The position numbers and the translations under genes were made by a program. A stretch of 64,000 bases of DNA, taken from contig CM074195.1 in NCBI GenBank assembly GCA_037179385.1, forward strand, positions 29,220,222 through 29,284,221. The letters are read 5' to 3'. The first letter of the stretch is position 1. Every line of letters starts with the position of its first letter. Below are positions 37,040 to 47,769 of the stretch, piece after piece. The notes under the pieces were generated by a model, which was not told the origin of the DNA, made no database searches, and saw only the letters and a program-made list of their open reading frames with translations. The stretch comes from Holothuria scabra. Lineage: Eukaryota > Echinodermata > Holothuroidea > Aspidochirotida > Holothuriidae.

Positions 37040-37380
37040 TGTCCCCTACTTTTTTCTAATTTTTGTGAATGGTAGAATCTGTTCACCGTTAACACAAATT
37101 AGTTCAGTGATGTCTGGACTGAGCAACCACGTTTGCCACTCAAATTTGACTAATTTTAGATGATTTCTAACTAATTTCGTTGTAAAGAACTAAAGAATAT
37201 CACTCAAAACTTAGTCAAGGAGGCCTAATATTTGTTAGAAACTAATACAACCGGGTCAAATATTAGTCGATATTGCTGATTTATTTGATTGGTCGGTTCA
37301 GACACTGTTTTGACCAACTTGTATTTACTGTGTGTAGGCAAATGGTAGTACTTCGTAAGTAAATTAGTCAACACAAATTC
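37040..37380. repeat. Internal short-motif repeat (AACTAATTT / AAATTAGT)
   Basis: The motif CTAATTT and its complement recur about ten times in both orientations, as in the fold-back and AGAGTGA blocks. The termini are not clear. Confidence 0.5.
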
Positions 37381-37384
37381 TTCA

Positions 37385-37679
37385 AGGTATAATCTTCTCA
37401 CCCCAGACAAATTCAATTTTCCTTACCTGCTTATCCCTCCCCAAACTGCCCGAAACTCGTCCTCATACAGACACAATCTCAGTTTATTCAAGTTGCTTCA
37501 GGGTGAGTATATGCAAAACGCCAATGTGCCATCCAGACACTCTCAATACAGTTAATTTTGTGTAATATGAGCTTCAATACTCTACATTTTTTAATTTTCT
37601 TTCAATCAAAGAGTTGTGCTAATTGAGAATTCCTGTGGACTACTATAGAAGCTGTCGTTTGGTTAAGTCGTGCCTGCCT
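37385..37679 (+). mobile_element. MITE-A copy 9
   Basis: The left flank TTCA and the right side CCTGCCTT then TTAA are slightly degraded targets. Landmarks TCTTCTCACCCCAGAC, ACACAATCTCAGTTTATTC and CAATCAAAGAGTTGTGC are in family order. Confidence 0.88.
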
Positions 37680-38738
37680 TTTAACCCACAAAACTATCAG
37701 CACTGATGCTTGAAAAAACTCCCGCAAAATACGAGCCAAATGATAGTAATCATTGGTTACATTTCCCGTTCATTTCTGATGCAGCGCAAATCAGGCGCTT
37801 CTCACAGGCTATACCGTAGAAAGAATCGAAAGATCGTGTCAAGAACTTCGTTTAATTCCAGCCACGGTCTAGGCAAGAGTAATCAGCCTATGTGTCTAAT
37901 GAAGTACAACAAGATTGTAAATTTAGTCAATGATGTCATATTTTTACTTTATGTTGTTATTTGTAGTTTTAATCTCTGATTAATTAATATTCGATCGCCA
38001 GTGGGAGATGCTTATGGGCTAAACAATTGCTAGGGGCTCCAGCCCCTCCCAAGTCCCACCCCTTATTGTTTAAAACGACTTCTTTTTTATGGTTTTGATG
38101 TATTTCACAACCATTTTTTGTAGTGTGAGATGTCAAATGCATACGTGTTAGTAATTAGTTTAAGAGAATTTACGGCTCAGTTTCTATGGTTTAAGTCGCG
38201 CCGGCTGTTGGCTCCCTGACTTGCTTTCCTTACCCCATTTTTATGCTGAGCAGTGCACCAAGCAAAAGTGCAGAAGTTTCCATTTTTCAGCTTTTGAAGT
38301 CTTCGGTATGACCCGACCAGAAGTAGAGCTTCAAACCTTACGGCTGCAAGTCGGATGTTTTGAATATTTGGTCATGCAGTTGGTCACGTACTAATGCGGA
38401 GCATTGGTCTGCACGTAACTGCCTATTCACCAATTGAAACAACCGGAGGCTGGGCATCTGGATTCGAGCAAAAAGTCACCCCTTTCTCTGAGAGAAAGGG
38501 CTCCGTTCGACCATGAGGGCCACTTCAGAAAAGTACTTGCATTAGGTCAAGTTCAAAGTTCTGTGTTTGGCATATGATCATGGTATAGACTAGGCCAAGT
38601 CTCTCGCGAATGTTCCGCGGGAGACGAAAATTTTCTCTACAGAATCCCCTACTTCAGCATAGTACAGCATATCGTATTTTCCTTTTGTGTAATACTCTCT
38701 CTATAGGTCTATTCATTGTATCGCTTCTCATGTACATT
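37680..38738. other. No recognised gene
   Basis: No supportable exon. Nothing repeated was recognised. Confidence 0.45.
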
Positions 38739-38860
38739 CGTTGTACATTCAGTCTCGCTCTTTGTCTCGGACCTTGTCGGTCTCGGTCTCGAATTCTACC
38801 CGTCTCAGTCTCGACACCTTCTGGTCTCGTCTCGGATATACTGGTCTTGACTACAACACT
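38739..38860. repeat. GAGACC/GGTCTC-rich repeat copy 1
   Basis: Dense GGTCTCGGTCTCG-type motifs ending in GGTCTTGACTACAACACT. Related blocks are at 54530-54645 and 55665-55735. The ACTACAACACT end resembles that of hAT-type MITEs common in animals; this last point is from memory of the families and not proven here. Confidence 0.55.
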
Positions 38861-39365
38861 AACATATGAAGATGATTTCATTTGTAAAAAGGAATATTTG
38901 AATTCACTATTAAACGTTTCGAATAAGGGCTTTGATGAACTGACTAGAGGGACGATGTTGTCGGGGGAGATTTTGTTGCGGTAGAGGGTTGATTTTGTTG
39001 GGACGCAAGTTTGTCAGGGGCCATAAGGGACGAATTTGTTCGCGTTATTTTGTATGGCGGACTGCGTGGTCTCGATTTTCTAGCGGGAGACCTATCTTCC
39101 CCTTTTTTACCAAACTTGAAGTTAGTTGGGTCTGGACAGAAACTGTTCAACTCTCCATGCAGTCAAACGCACAGTTGTCACCGTGAAAGAGGAAGACGCC
39201 CTAGCTAGTCAATTCATCACTGTACTAAGTGGAAATTTTGCGCTCATTGAACATGATTTTGTTCAGTTTTCATAGAAACTGACTTTTTCTGTTTGAAATG
39301 CGCACAATCCACAACATAATTGGTCTTATTTCAAGCCGGCCATAACATCAAATGATCTATCCGTC
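38861..39365. other. No recognised gene
   Basis: Spacer with short uninformative open frames on both strands. Confidence 0.45.
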
Positions 39366-39754
39366 TACGGACTTCTTGTAAATGGACAGAGGATACCGCG
39401 CGGTAGGTTGTCGCTACCGTACGTGTGAGAAAGAGCGCATCAAGATGGCTGTCTGCCATGGTTTTGTGTGAAAGTTTGGACTTGTTCAAGTAAACTAAAA
39501 GATTTTGCAAGAAAGTTGAAATATTTTCAAAATAATACAAGGTAAGGTCAAAATTACTTCACATATTGCAGAAATATGATAGCTTTTAGCCATTCAGATT
39601 TTGTTAAAAATATTTCAGAGTCGTCTTCAAATCATACAAATTGTAGCTGCACGGCGGCCATCTTGGTGCGCCTCTTTCGTCCCAGTTGGTGGCGACAACG
39701 TACGGATAGGACGTACACTTTACATGCTCTGTCCATGTGTATATGAAGTCCGTG
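39366..39754 (-). mobile_element. MITE-D copy 1 (reverse)
   Basis: 389 bp. ACGGACTTC near the left and GAAGTCCGTG at the right are inverted termini. Next inside, GGACAGAG and CTCTGTCC are also inverted, as are AAGATGGCTG and CGGCCATCTT. Reverse relative to the copies at 40127 and 45587. No coding capacity. Confidence 0.9.
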
Positions 39755-39881
39755 AATACATCATATCAAATTGCCTTTACCTGTTTACAACTGTGTGGAG
39801 AGAGGCGCTGTTACACGGCTATTTCAAAGATATCACAAGTATAGATACCAAACTTAAAATAGAGCGGTGACTCCTAATGTA

Positions 39882-39935
39882 GGCCGAAACCATAGAACCA
39901 GGATATTGGATATTATCCTGCTCTATGGCCGAAAC
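39882..39935. repeat. Short hairpin flanked by GGCCGAAAC direct repeats
   Basis: CCATAGAACCAGGATA (39890-39905) pairs with TATCCTGCTCTATGG, closing a small loop. GGCCGAAAC lies on both outer sides, overlapping the stem ends. It could be a tiny insertion with a 9-bp duplication. Confidence 0.65.
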
Positions 39936-40126
39936 GGAGGGGCGGAAGTGCTGATCACTGATCAGTCGTTTTGAAAGCTAACAGGTAAATTGATATGTTT
40001 CTTTAGTATAAATACGTGTGAAAACATTGCAAATCTCGCAAACACCGTTCTTCAAAAAATTCCATTTACATGGAAAAGTTCTTCGCTTCTGTGGGGCATT
40101 CCACGTAAGAGCAATTGAACATGAAC

Positions 40127-40510
40127 CACGGACTTATATACAAGGACAGAGCATGTAACGTGTACGTACTATTCGCAGATTGTCACCACCGTCTGGGACA
40201 AAAAAGGCGCACCAAGATGGCCGCCGTGAAGCTGTAATTTGTATGATTTGAGGACGACTCTGTTGTATTTTTAAAAAAAGTTTAACTTGAATGGGAAACA
40301 ATATCACATTCCTGCAATACGTGAAGTGGTTTTGATCTTGCCTTGCCATATTTCAAAAATATTTCAACTTTCTTGCAAAACCTGGGAATTTACTTGAGCA
40401 AGTCCAAACTTTTAGACAAAATTATAGCAGACAGCCATCTTGGTGAGCTTTTTCTCACACGTACGTTAGCGACAATCTTCCGTGCAGTATGCTCTGTCCA
40501 TGTATTGAAG
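40127..40510 (+). mobile_element. MITE-D copy 2, right end lost
   Basis: Begins CACGGACTTATATAC and runs through the family to CTCTGTCCATGTATTGAAG. MITE-C sequence starts there directly, so the last bases of MITE-D are missing or overwritten. Confidence 0.85.
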
Positions 40511-40775
40511 AATCCGGACACATTGTGATGGTCTGATTTTTGTCGGCCATTCCTGGGGTCCATCATCTTTAATTTTTAAATTTCTTTCCATACCTGTTCC
40601 ATGGATGGTTGTACACTGAAGTGTATCTTGATTTTCTCAACTTCACTTCTCCAAGTTCACTAAATATGAGGATTTGAAATTCACGTAGGCAATAAATGAC
40701 GACCATTAAAGGCTGATGGACTCCACTAATGGCTGCCTACACTCACTAAAAACAAGCGCTAATCGGATTCGTCTA
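40510..40775 (+). mobile_element. MITE-C copy 2
   Basis: Starts AATCCGGACACATTGTGATG and ends GCTAATCGGATTCGTCTA. Parallel to 6689-6953 and 58745-59003. Its left terminus is merged with the end of MITE-D. Confidence 0.85.
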
Positions 40776-41776
40776 TTTGTACATTTTCCCATCTGTATAT
40801 ACAATTATTTTGGGTGTCTGAGTCAAGGGCCATGAAATCAGTTCTGAAGTGGCGAGACTTATCGTCGATGCGGCACAATAGGTGCCATTAAATAGTGAAA
40901 ATTAAACCCCAGTTCCCAGTAAAGGTGACCTTAAATGTCACAGAATATACGTTAGGGGGCTAAAGGCTAAAACCCTGTACTCCGACAAATCTGTGTGATC
41001 CGTGCAAGTTAGGCATATAATTCCAGTGCGTTCAAAGAATCTCTTTTATGCATTGAACTTATTCAAATGGATGAAAAATTTTAACTGGGTTATCAACTTC
41101 AACTCTTCAAGTGAATTGAAATATCTCACGTTGAATATTTCATCTCGACTCATGTTCGTGCAAAGCTCACATGCATAGCTGCTGAGTAGCCTCCTACAAA
41201 GTATCTTATTAAAACATAATTTGAACTTGTAAGACTGCTTATCTCTTTTCTCAGTTTTACATTCGATTTGGCAGTTCGTGTCTTCTCAAGTGTTTATGTA
41301 ATCAAGTGGAAGTTTCGGTAGGTAGCAATCATTGAAAGACGTCACAGAATGGAACATTAAAGTAAATTAAACTTACCTTGAATGTCTTTAAAGTTCTTGA
41401 TGAAGTAGGCCTACCGCGAACGAGGTAAATAAAAAAGAAACTTGAAAAAACCTTGAATCGAGCTAATTTTAATTCAAGCGCACTTTTCTATCTATGTTGT
41501 TATTGATATCACCATATGTTGTTCCATTAATTATTCATTTTTAACTTAATGTTTTTTCTTTTCCTTAAATAATTAATAAACATAACATTTACCAGTTTGC
41601 AGCGTTGATCGAGACGAAAGCTATCCCATGTGATTGATTTTGTAAGGGTATGGACATTTTCATAAATGCAGTTATCTATGTATGCATGGAAGTTTATAAA
41701 ACGTCCCGAGCCACAATATGACAATGGAAAGTTCACTGATATATTGGAATGATGGCATATATAGAATTCCTTAATA
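40776..41776. other. No recognised gene
   Basis: AT-rich sequence with no supportable exon or repeat. Confidence 0.45.
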
Positions 41777-41866
41777 TAAAATATCTGCACCACTCGGCTA
41801 AAGGTGTACGTGCACACACGCAGAGACAGTGGCATCAGCTTTGCAGTAAACACACTCCACAGGCTT
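41777..41866 (-). repeat. Repeat G copy 2
   Basis: Inverted relative to 36433-36515, with TATCTGCACCAC, CACGCAGAGACAGTGGCATC and ACACACTCCACAGGCTTA. Followed four bases later by the TTAA of MITE-F. Confidence 0.75.
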
Positions 41867-41873
41867 ATTTTAA

Positions 41874-42123
41874 CCCTTTACCGTTGTTTGGGTCCTTTTG
41901 GACCCATGCGGAGAGCTCGACTGTCACCCATCTTTACTGTTTCACGCGGAGCTCGAAACTGCGAGTAACTACCCGAAAATTCGGCCACAACAACGAGAGA
42001 GACAATGGTTTAAGGTCACGGGGTCAACGGCCTACGGAAGCCGATGCGGGCGGGCTACGTCCGCTTTTCCGCCCACTCCCGAGGCGCGCAGATACGCCCC
42101 GATCGGAGCACAACGGTAAAGGG
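41874..42123 (+). mobile_element. MITE-F copy 1 (piggyBac-like, perfect TTAA flanks)
   Basis: 250 bp with TTAA at 41870-41873 and 42124-42127. The termini CCCTTTACCGTTGT and ACAACGGTAAAGGG are perfect inverted copies, 14 bp. TTAA plus CCC ends define piggyBac-type mobility. The interior is unusually GC-rich for this window and lacks a transposase, so it must move in trans. Confidence 0.95.
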
Positions 42124-42127
42124 TTAA

Positions 42128-42277
42128 GGGAACCTAAAGGAATCTATGCTTATACCATCTTTCAAGAAACCATTTGAGACTGCCCTCTGTTACAAAGGCG
42201 AAAACAAACGCCAGACAGATTTATTCATTTCTTGAAGTAATTTTAGAAAATACCCTCCTCAGTTTTTTTATTTCTCC

Positions 42278-42316
<39 letters not shown>

Positions 42317-43807
42317 GATGGGACATATCTTGGCTGACCGCACCCATGTCAGACCCGATGTGACTTAGAGGTCTGGTGGTTAAGATATTGATCAGTGAAT
42401 TTAATTGGCCTTTGGGGACGTAGCCCCTGCTTATGGGAGTAGAAAATCTGGAGTTGCGTTCGGGTTTGCCCGTTGGCACTTCCGAGTCGCTTTCGGGTCG
42501 AGTAGAAGGTGAGAAAAAGCAAATATGCCCTCTCGGCTCAGGATGAAAGCAAGAAATGCTAGCCGCTCCAAAGAGCGGCGTGTTGTCCCCAATGAAGAAA
42601 GCTGGTAAATGGCTTAACTGGTATTGCCCCAGTCTATCTCAACCACACCCCACAGTTTGCGCTATGATCAGTCGCTTTTCCCAAAATCCTAACTTAGCAC
42701 ACAATCATTCCGTCGTGAAAACATGAAAACCAGAATTTGAAGACATTTTTTTTTAAGTCTAAATATATAAGTAGGTTTAAGCTTACGTTAAAACGTTCAT
42801 ACCCTCCTACGAGAGAACCCCTTCCGCCGCTACGTGAAATTTGTCACGGGAGCGATCACGTTCAAGAAAATCTGTTTAGACTCACATCTGAGCGTGGCTG
42901 GGAGACATATGAGTTTCCGTGCAAAAAACTGTCAACAGTTTCGCCTAACAATTAAGCTTTCAGCTCCCAATGTTGATGCAAAATACGACTTAAAACATAA
43001 AAGAGAAGTTCTCGTTTTCATTACGTCAAAGCGGTGCTAATAGACGCTTTCCCTTGACGGATGATGCTTTTTCTAGATGAAGATGAATCTTCAAGTCGAA
43101 AAATAGTAGGAATAAATCCAGGAATAGGAGATATATGGGAAACAGTAAAGCGAGGCAGCCCTCTGCCGCTCATTGCTCCTACACTTTTCGACTGTTCATA
43201 AAAGAGAAGTTGAATCTCTCGCGGTAAGCACGTACTGGCCGGGATATTAAAGATTCGGATGCGTAAATGTTCACCAGCTGGTGGATAATAAATGTCTTAC
43301 TAGGGGCCTTGATTATGTTGTATACATATATGGTAGTCCCTGCTGGGTCATTACACTTTTAATGTTCGATGCGCTTTCATGTATTTTATTCAAATGCTCC
43401 CACCAGTCTCATGTATGAACAAGACCAAATTTAACGGTTTATAATTACAAATCGTGCATGTAGTTTATTTTAATGGTAGTGAGATATGATGATGTCAATG
43501 GATTGATCTTTGTCATGAGTTAAATCAATGAATTGAGTGGGTGTTGAGGGGAGAGAAACTAAGGAAGGGTGAGGAAAGCAAGGATTAAACAACCCGGCTC
43601 GTGAATGAACAGTCCGAAAATCGTGAGAAGTTGTAACACATTTGGGGTAAGGGTGACTGCCAGAAGTATTACAAACCATTATTAATCTATAATAACGTGG
43701 GTCATGATGAAGCCATCCCCATCCAACCAGGAAGATTTTCCTGTTTTGTCGGGAGCCGAAGGATGTAACATATGTAATCACAACAGCTCTCTGTCACCGA
43801 AACAATA
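42128..43807. other. No recognised gene; long T run
   Basis: An unbroken T run of about 33 lies at 42282-42314. 42370-42640 has a weak tRNA-like start (GGTCTGGTGGTTAAGA) and CTCTCGGCTCAGGATG, perhaps an old SINE, but the B box is poor. No exon is supported. Confidence 0.4.
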
Positions 43808-44105
43808 CACTTTGGAAACCGTGTTTAACAATTAAACACTTATTTTGTCCAACGTTCAGTGTAAACGCGTTTTAACTCGTAACAGGCCCGTAGACAGACA
43901 ATGTATCGGAGGGGGGGGGGACTGTTCCAGGGGGAAATATTACAGGAGGGCCAAATGTGTACAAATATTTTAAGTCAATAGGAAACTTCAAATTATGTAG
44001 CGGCGTAAAACTTTAGGGTGGGCTAGTCCCCATTGGTTCCCCCTTACATACGGACCTTTTTTAAACATGTTTAGCCTTTAAACACTTAATTTTGGATTCC
44101 TTAAC
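43808..44105. repeat. AAACGTGTTTAGC-type motif clusters
   Basis: CGTGTTTAACAATTAAACAC, GTAAACGCGTTTTAAC and AAACATGTTTAGCC are related to motifs at 26367, 46123 and 50160. A G10 run lies near 43911. Limits are approximate. Confidence 0.45.
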
Positions 44106-44340
44106 ACCTTTTGGAGAGAGTATCATTTTAGATTTTACTCACAGGAAAAACGCATTCTTCAATGAAAAGCCAAATTTTCCTTTGAAAAAGAGAAAAATTT
44201 TCAGATCTACTAGAACTTGCCTCATGTTTTCAATTAGTTACTTCAATAAACGCTCAAATTTTTCCATAGTACAGGCAAAACATTTAGGTCGAGAGATTCG
44301 TATCATATGTTTTCCTTCCCCATTGTGTGGAGACTCATCG

Positions 44341-44415
44341 CCGGTCAGTCGGTCGGTCGCTCGGTCGGTCGTTCGTTCGGTCGGTCGGTCGGTCGGTCGG
44401 TCGGTCGGTCGGTCT
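44341..44415. repeat. (CGGT)n microsatellite
   Basis: Tandem GTCGGTCG-type tetranucleotides with a few CGTT and CGCT variants. Open frames rich in GRSV or RPTD here come from the repeat. Confidence 0.95.
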
Positions 44416-45578
44416 GTAAGTAAGTCAGTCATTTTTTCAGCTAGTTCATTAGTTAGCTTATTAGTGTAGTGCCTCTGTAGGTGCCACCCCACCAATTTTT
44501 CACAATTTGGAGCTGAACAACTTCGTCCATTCGTCAGAGGTATGTCTGCTCTTTATGGTTAAGTGTTACTGGTAAAAGAATTGTACCAGAAATTTGCTGT
44601 TTTGAACCACACCACGGGTTCACACTGTCGAAACCTACAAATACACTGCATTTACGTAGGAACCAATTGCATTGATTTCCCCTTTGGCTTCGTATCTATA
44701 AGAAACTGATTATTTTAATCGTCGAACGCATCTTTCTTCATTTGTTGCATGTTGCATCCAGTGGATATACCAGCTTTTGGCTGAGCGTTTCCCTTAAGGG
44801 CAATTAACTTAAGATTTGAAGGAAGTTAGAGGAAAGAATGAGGAAAAGATTACCAAGTTTTACAGCGCTGAGAAAAGGTTGTTAGTCAATAAGAATTTAT
44901 TACGAGAGAGTTCAAGGAACGATAAAATCAAATAATGTAATTGTCAGCTGTCATGGCGTCAAACAAAGAATAAAGTGATATCTATTTGGTTGGAATCGTA
45001 TCTTGGCAGGTATAAGAAGAAAAACAGCTCCGATATGCCAACCTGGAAGAGAAATGGTCACAACAGCTGAATTTAGACGGAAAAAGATGTGACATTTTGG
45101 GCTAATGATGTTTGTTTTGATTGAGAGGCATCTTCTTCGGCATTGGTGTGTTACAGCATTCTTTTCCTTACGATGTTCAACTTTCAAGAAGGTTTTGCGA
45201 GAACTTCACTTTAATTGTAGGTTGTAGTTTTGGCCAAAATCTTAGTTAAGTACAGCATTTGCAACTCATCTGAGTATACCTCCTGTAGTGCATCTTCCTA
45301 GAAATGTCACGTTTAAAGAGCGCCCTCGATTTAACTTCCCTAGTGAAAAATGAATGTATTGTGACCTGCAATCCCCGACAAAACAAATGAAAGAAATCGC
45401 GGATACAATGACAAAATGCATTCAGGATCTTCCAAACTCCCCTTGAAACCCCTTTCCCCTTTCAAAGTTGTGTCCTAGCTGACAGTTTAAAAAAATTGTA
45501 GCCTACATTTAATGGGTCGGGAAATTGCGGTGGTGATTTTTTTCATTTACTTTTGTAGGGGAGTGTAGTTGGCTGCAG
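44416..45578. other. No recognised gene
   Basis: No supportable exon, RNA gene or repeat was recognised. Confidence 0.45.
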
Positions 45579-45586
45579 TGTAGTAC

Positions 45587-45973
45587 CACGGCATATTTAC
45601 ATGGACAGAGCATGTAACGTGTTTTTCCTATCCGTAGTTTGTCGCCACCGATTGGGACAAAAAGGCGTACCAACATGGCCGCCGTGATGTCATTTGTATG
45701 ATTTGACGACGACTCTGTAATATTTTGAACTGTAGTTAAACTTGAATGTGAAACAACATCACATTCCTGTAATAAGTGACGGGATTTTGACCTATACCTT
45801 GCCATATTTCAAAAATATTTCATTTTTCTTGCAAAATGTGGGACCTGACTTGAGCAAGTCCAAACTTTTACACAAAATCATAGCAAACAGACATTTTGGT
45901 GCGCTTTTTCTCATACATACGGTAGCGACAATCTACCGTGCAGTATGCTCTGTCCATGTATAGGAAGTCCGTG
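45587..45973 (+). mobile_element. MITE-D copy 3 with 8-bp target duplication
   Basis: 387 bp from CACGGCATATTTACATGG to ATAGGAAGTCCGTG. The 8-mer TGTAGTAC flanks it directly on both sides (45579-45586 and 45974-45981). An 8-bp duplication with CA...TG termini is the hAT pattern. Internal landmarks GGACAGAGCATGTAACGTGT and ATGCTCTGTCCATGTA match the other two copies. No transposase. Confidence 0.95.
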
Positions 45974-46122
45974 TGTAGTACATACTGCATATTCTTCGTT
46001 CAGTCATGTTGCTGAGTAAACAGTCTGCTCCGAGGTTAGGGAGATAATTGAGCGTCAACTGAAATCTGGTCAGTATGAACTACTTAACCTTCAATCTTTT
46101 ACTTCTAAACACTGTACCGGTA

Positions 46123-46178
46123 CACTGTAAAACGTGTTTAGCCATTTAACATTAATTTTTCCCCACGTTGTAAACACG
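46123..46178. repeat. CACTGTAAAA-ended short repeat
   Basis: CACTGTAAAACGTGTTTAGC followed by GTTGTAAACACG, an inverted motif. Cut off by MITE-A at its right side. Confidence 0.5.
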
Positions 46179-46183
46179 TTTAA

Positions 46184-46479
46184 AGGCCAAGTTCTCTCGT
46201 CCCAAACAGTACCAATTCTCCTAACCTTCTTACTTAAGCCCCTCCCACAATTTTCTGAAATTCATCCTCATCCAGATACAATCTCAGTTTATTGCATCAA
46301 GGTGAGTATAGAAAAACTCATTGTAAATAATCAAAACACCCTCAGTACCGTTTATGCTGTGTAGTATAAGCTTTGGTACTATGCATTGTTTGAATTAGCT
46401 GTCAATCAAAATGCTGAGCCAATTGAAATTTTGGTACCCCCGTACCAAAATTGTAGTTTGGGGTGAGAGTTTTGGCCCT
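46184..46479 (+). mobile_element. MITE-A copy 10
   Basis: 296 bp with perfect TTAA on both sides (46180-46183 and 46480-46483). Termini are AGGCCAAGTTCTCTCGTCCC and GGGGTGAGAGTTTTGGCCCT. Contains ATCAAGGTGAGTATAG, a good splice-donor consensus. Confidence 0.96.
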
Positions 46480-46545
46480 TTAAATCAATGAAGAGTTTCA
46501 TCACAACATGAATTTATCTGGATAGGAAGTAGTTTTTTGTGTGTT

Positions 46546-46781
<236 letters not shown>

Positions 46782-46950
46782 AACCAATTAGGCTATGAAG
46801 CCGGTCTTGGCTGCTCTCATCACAGAAAGATGACAATCTCTCACTGAGGGGGCGCTATACAGAGCAGTGGACGCCTCGTCCTTTTTCGACTCTGTTTGCA
46901 CCGATAAGCCCGGAGACCGGGTGATTGAAAGTGAAATGTGAAGTAAATAT

Positions 46951-47331
<381 letters not shown>

Positions 47332-47413
47332 AGGTCGAAATGCTGCGGAGCACTGTTGAAATGTGTAGGTCGAAAAGAGGTAGTAAAAAGTGCTTAAAAG
47401 TTTGCGGAAAACT

Positions 47414-47450
47414 CCACGACGTTTCGGGTATAAACCCTTCATCAGGTGGC
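47414..47450 (-). ncRNA. Hammerhead-ribozyme-like motif in the PLE tail
   Basis: On the minus strand the order is stem I strand GCCAC, core CTGATGA (47439-47445), stem II GGGT/ACCC with a 4-base loop, core GAAAC, then GTC and the second stem I strand GTGG. This is the type I hammerhead order, and GTC is a legal cleavage triplet (cut expected between 47418 and 47417). Stem III is only the palindrome ACGT with no loop, so cleavage would need two molecules paired through ACGT. One extra A sits between CTGATGA and stem II. Hammerheads of this minimal kind are known in Penelope-like elements. Activity here is inference. Confidence 0.75.
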
Positions 47451-47769
47451 AAAAACCAAACTGAACAACCAACAGTAACAATTGGACACGACAAACATCA
47501 AATCCGAAGCGATCGCTGTAAAAACAGAACCGGACGAAAGTGACTGTCAGAAAACATGAGTGCGAAGGATGAAACACAAAAAAAAGAAAAAGAGCGTCCT
47601 GGATGAAAAAATGCACGTAAAATCGACCAAGTTCTTAAAAAAGGAAAAACAGGAGACAAAAACTAGCTCCGGAAAAAAAAAATTTGTAAATAAGGCCTAC
47701 ACAGAAAAAAACGAGCACGAACGGGTAAGTGTAAAAGGAGTAAAAACTGGTACAAAAAGGGGGTGAATA

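Noticed and set aside
42370..42640. tRNA-derived SINE
   Set aside because: The A-box-like start is weak and the B box has several mismatches; left as unclassified.
44092..44495. GRSVGRSV- and DRPTDRPT-rich frames
   Set aside because: Generated by the (CGGT)n microsatellite.
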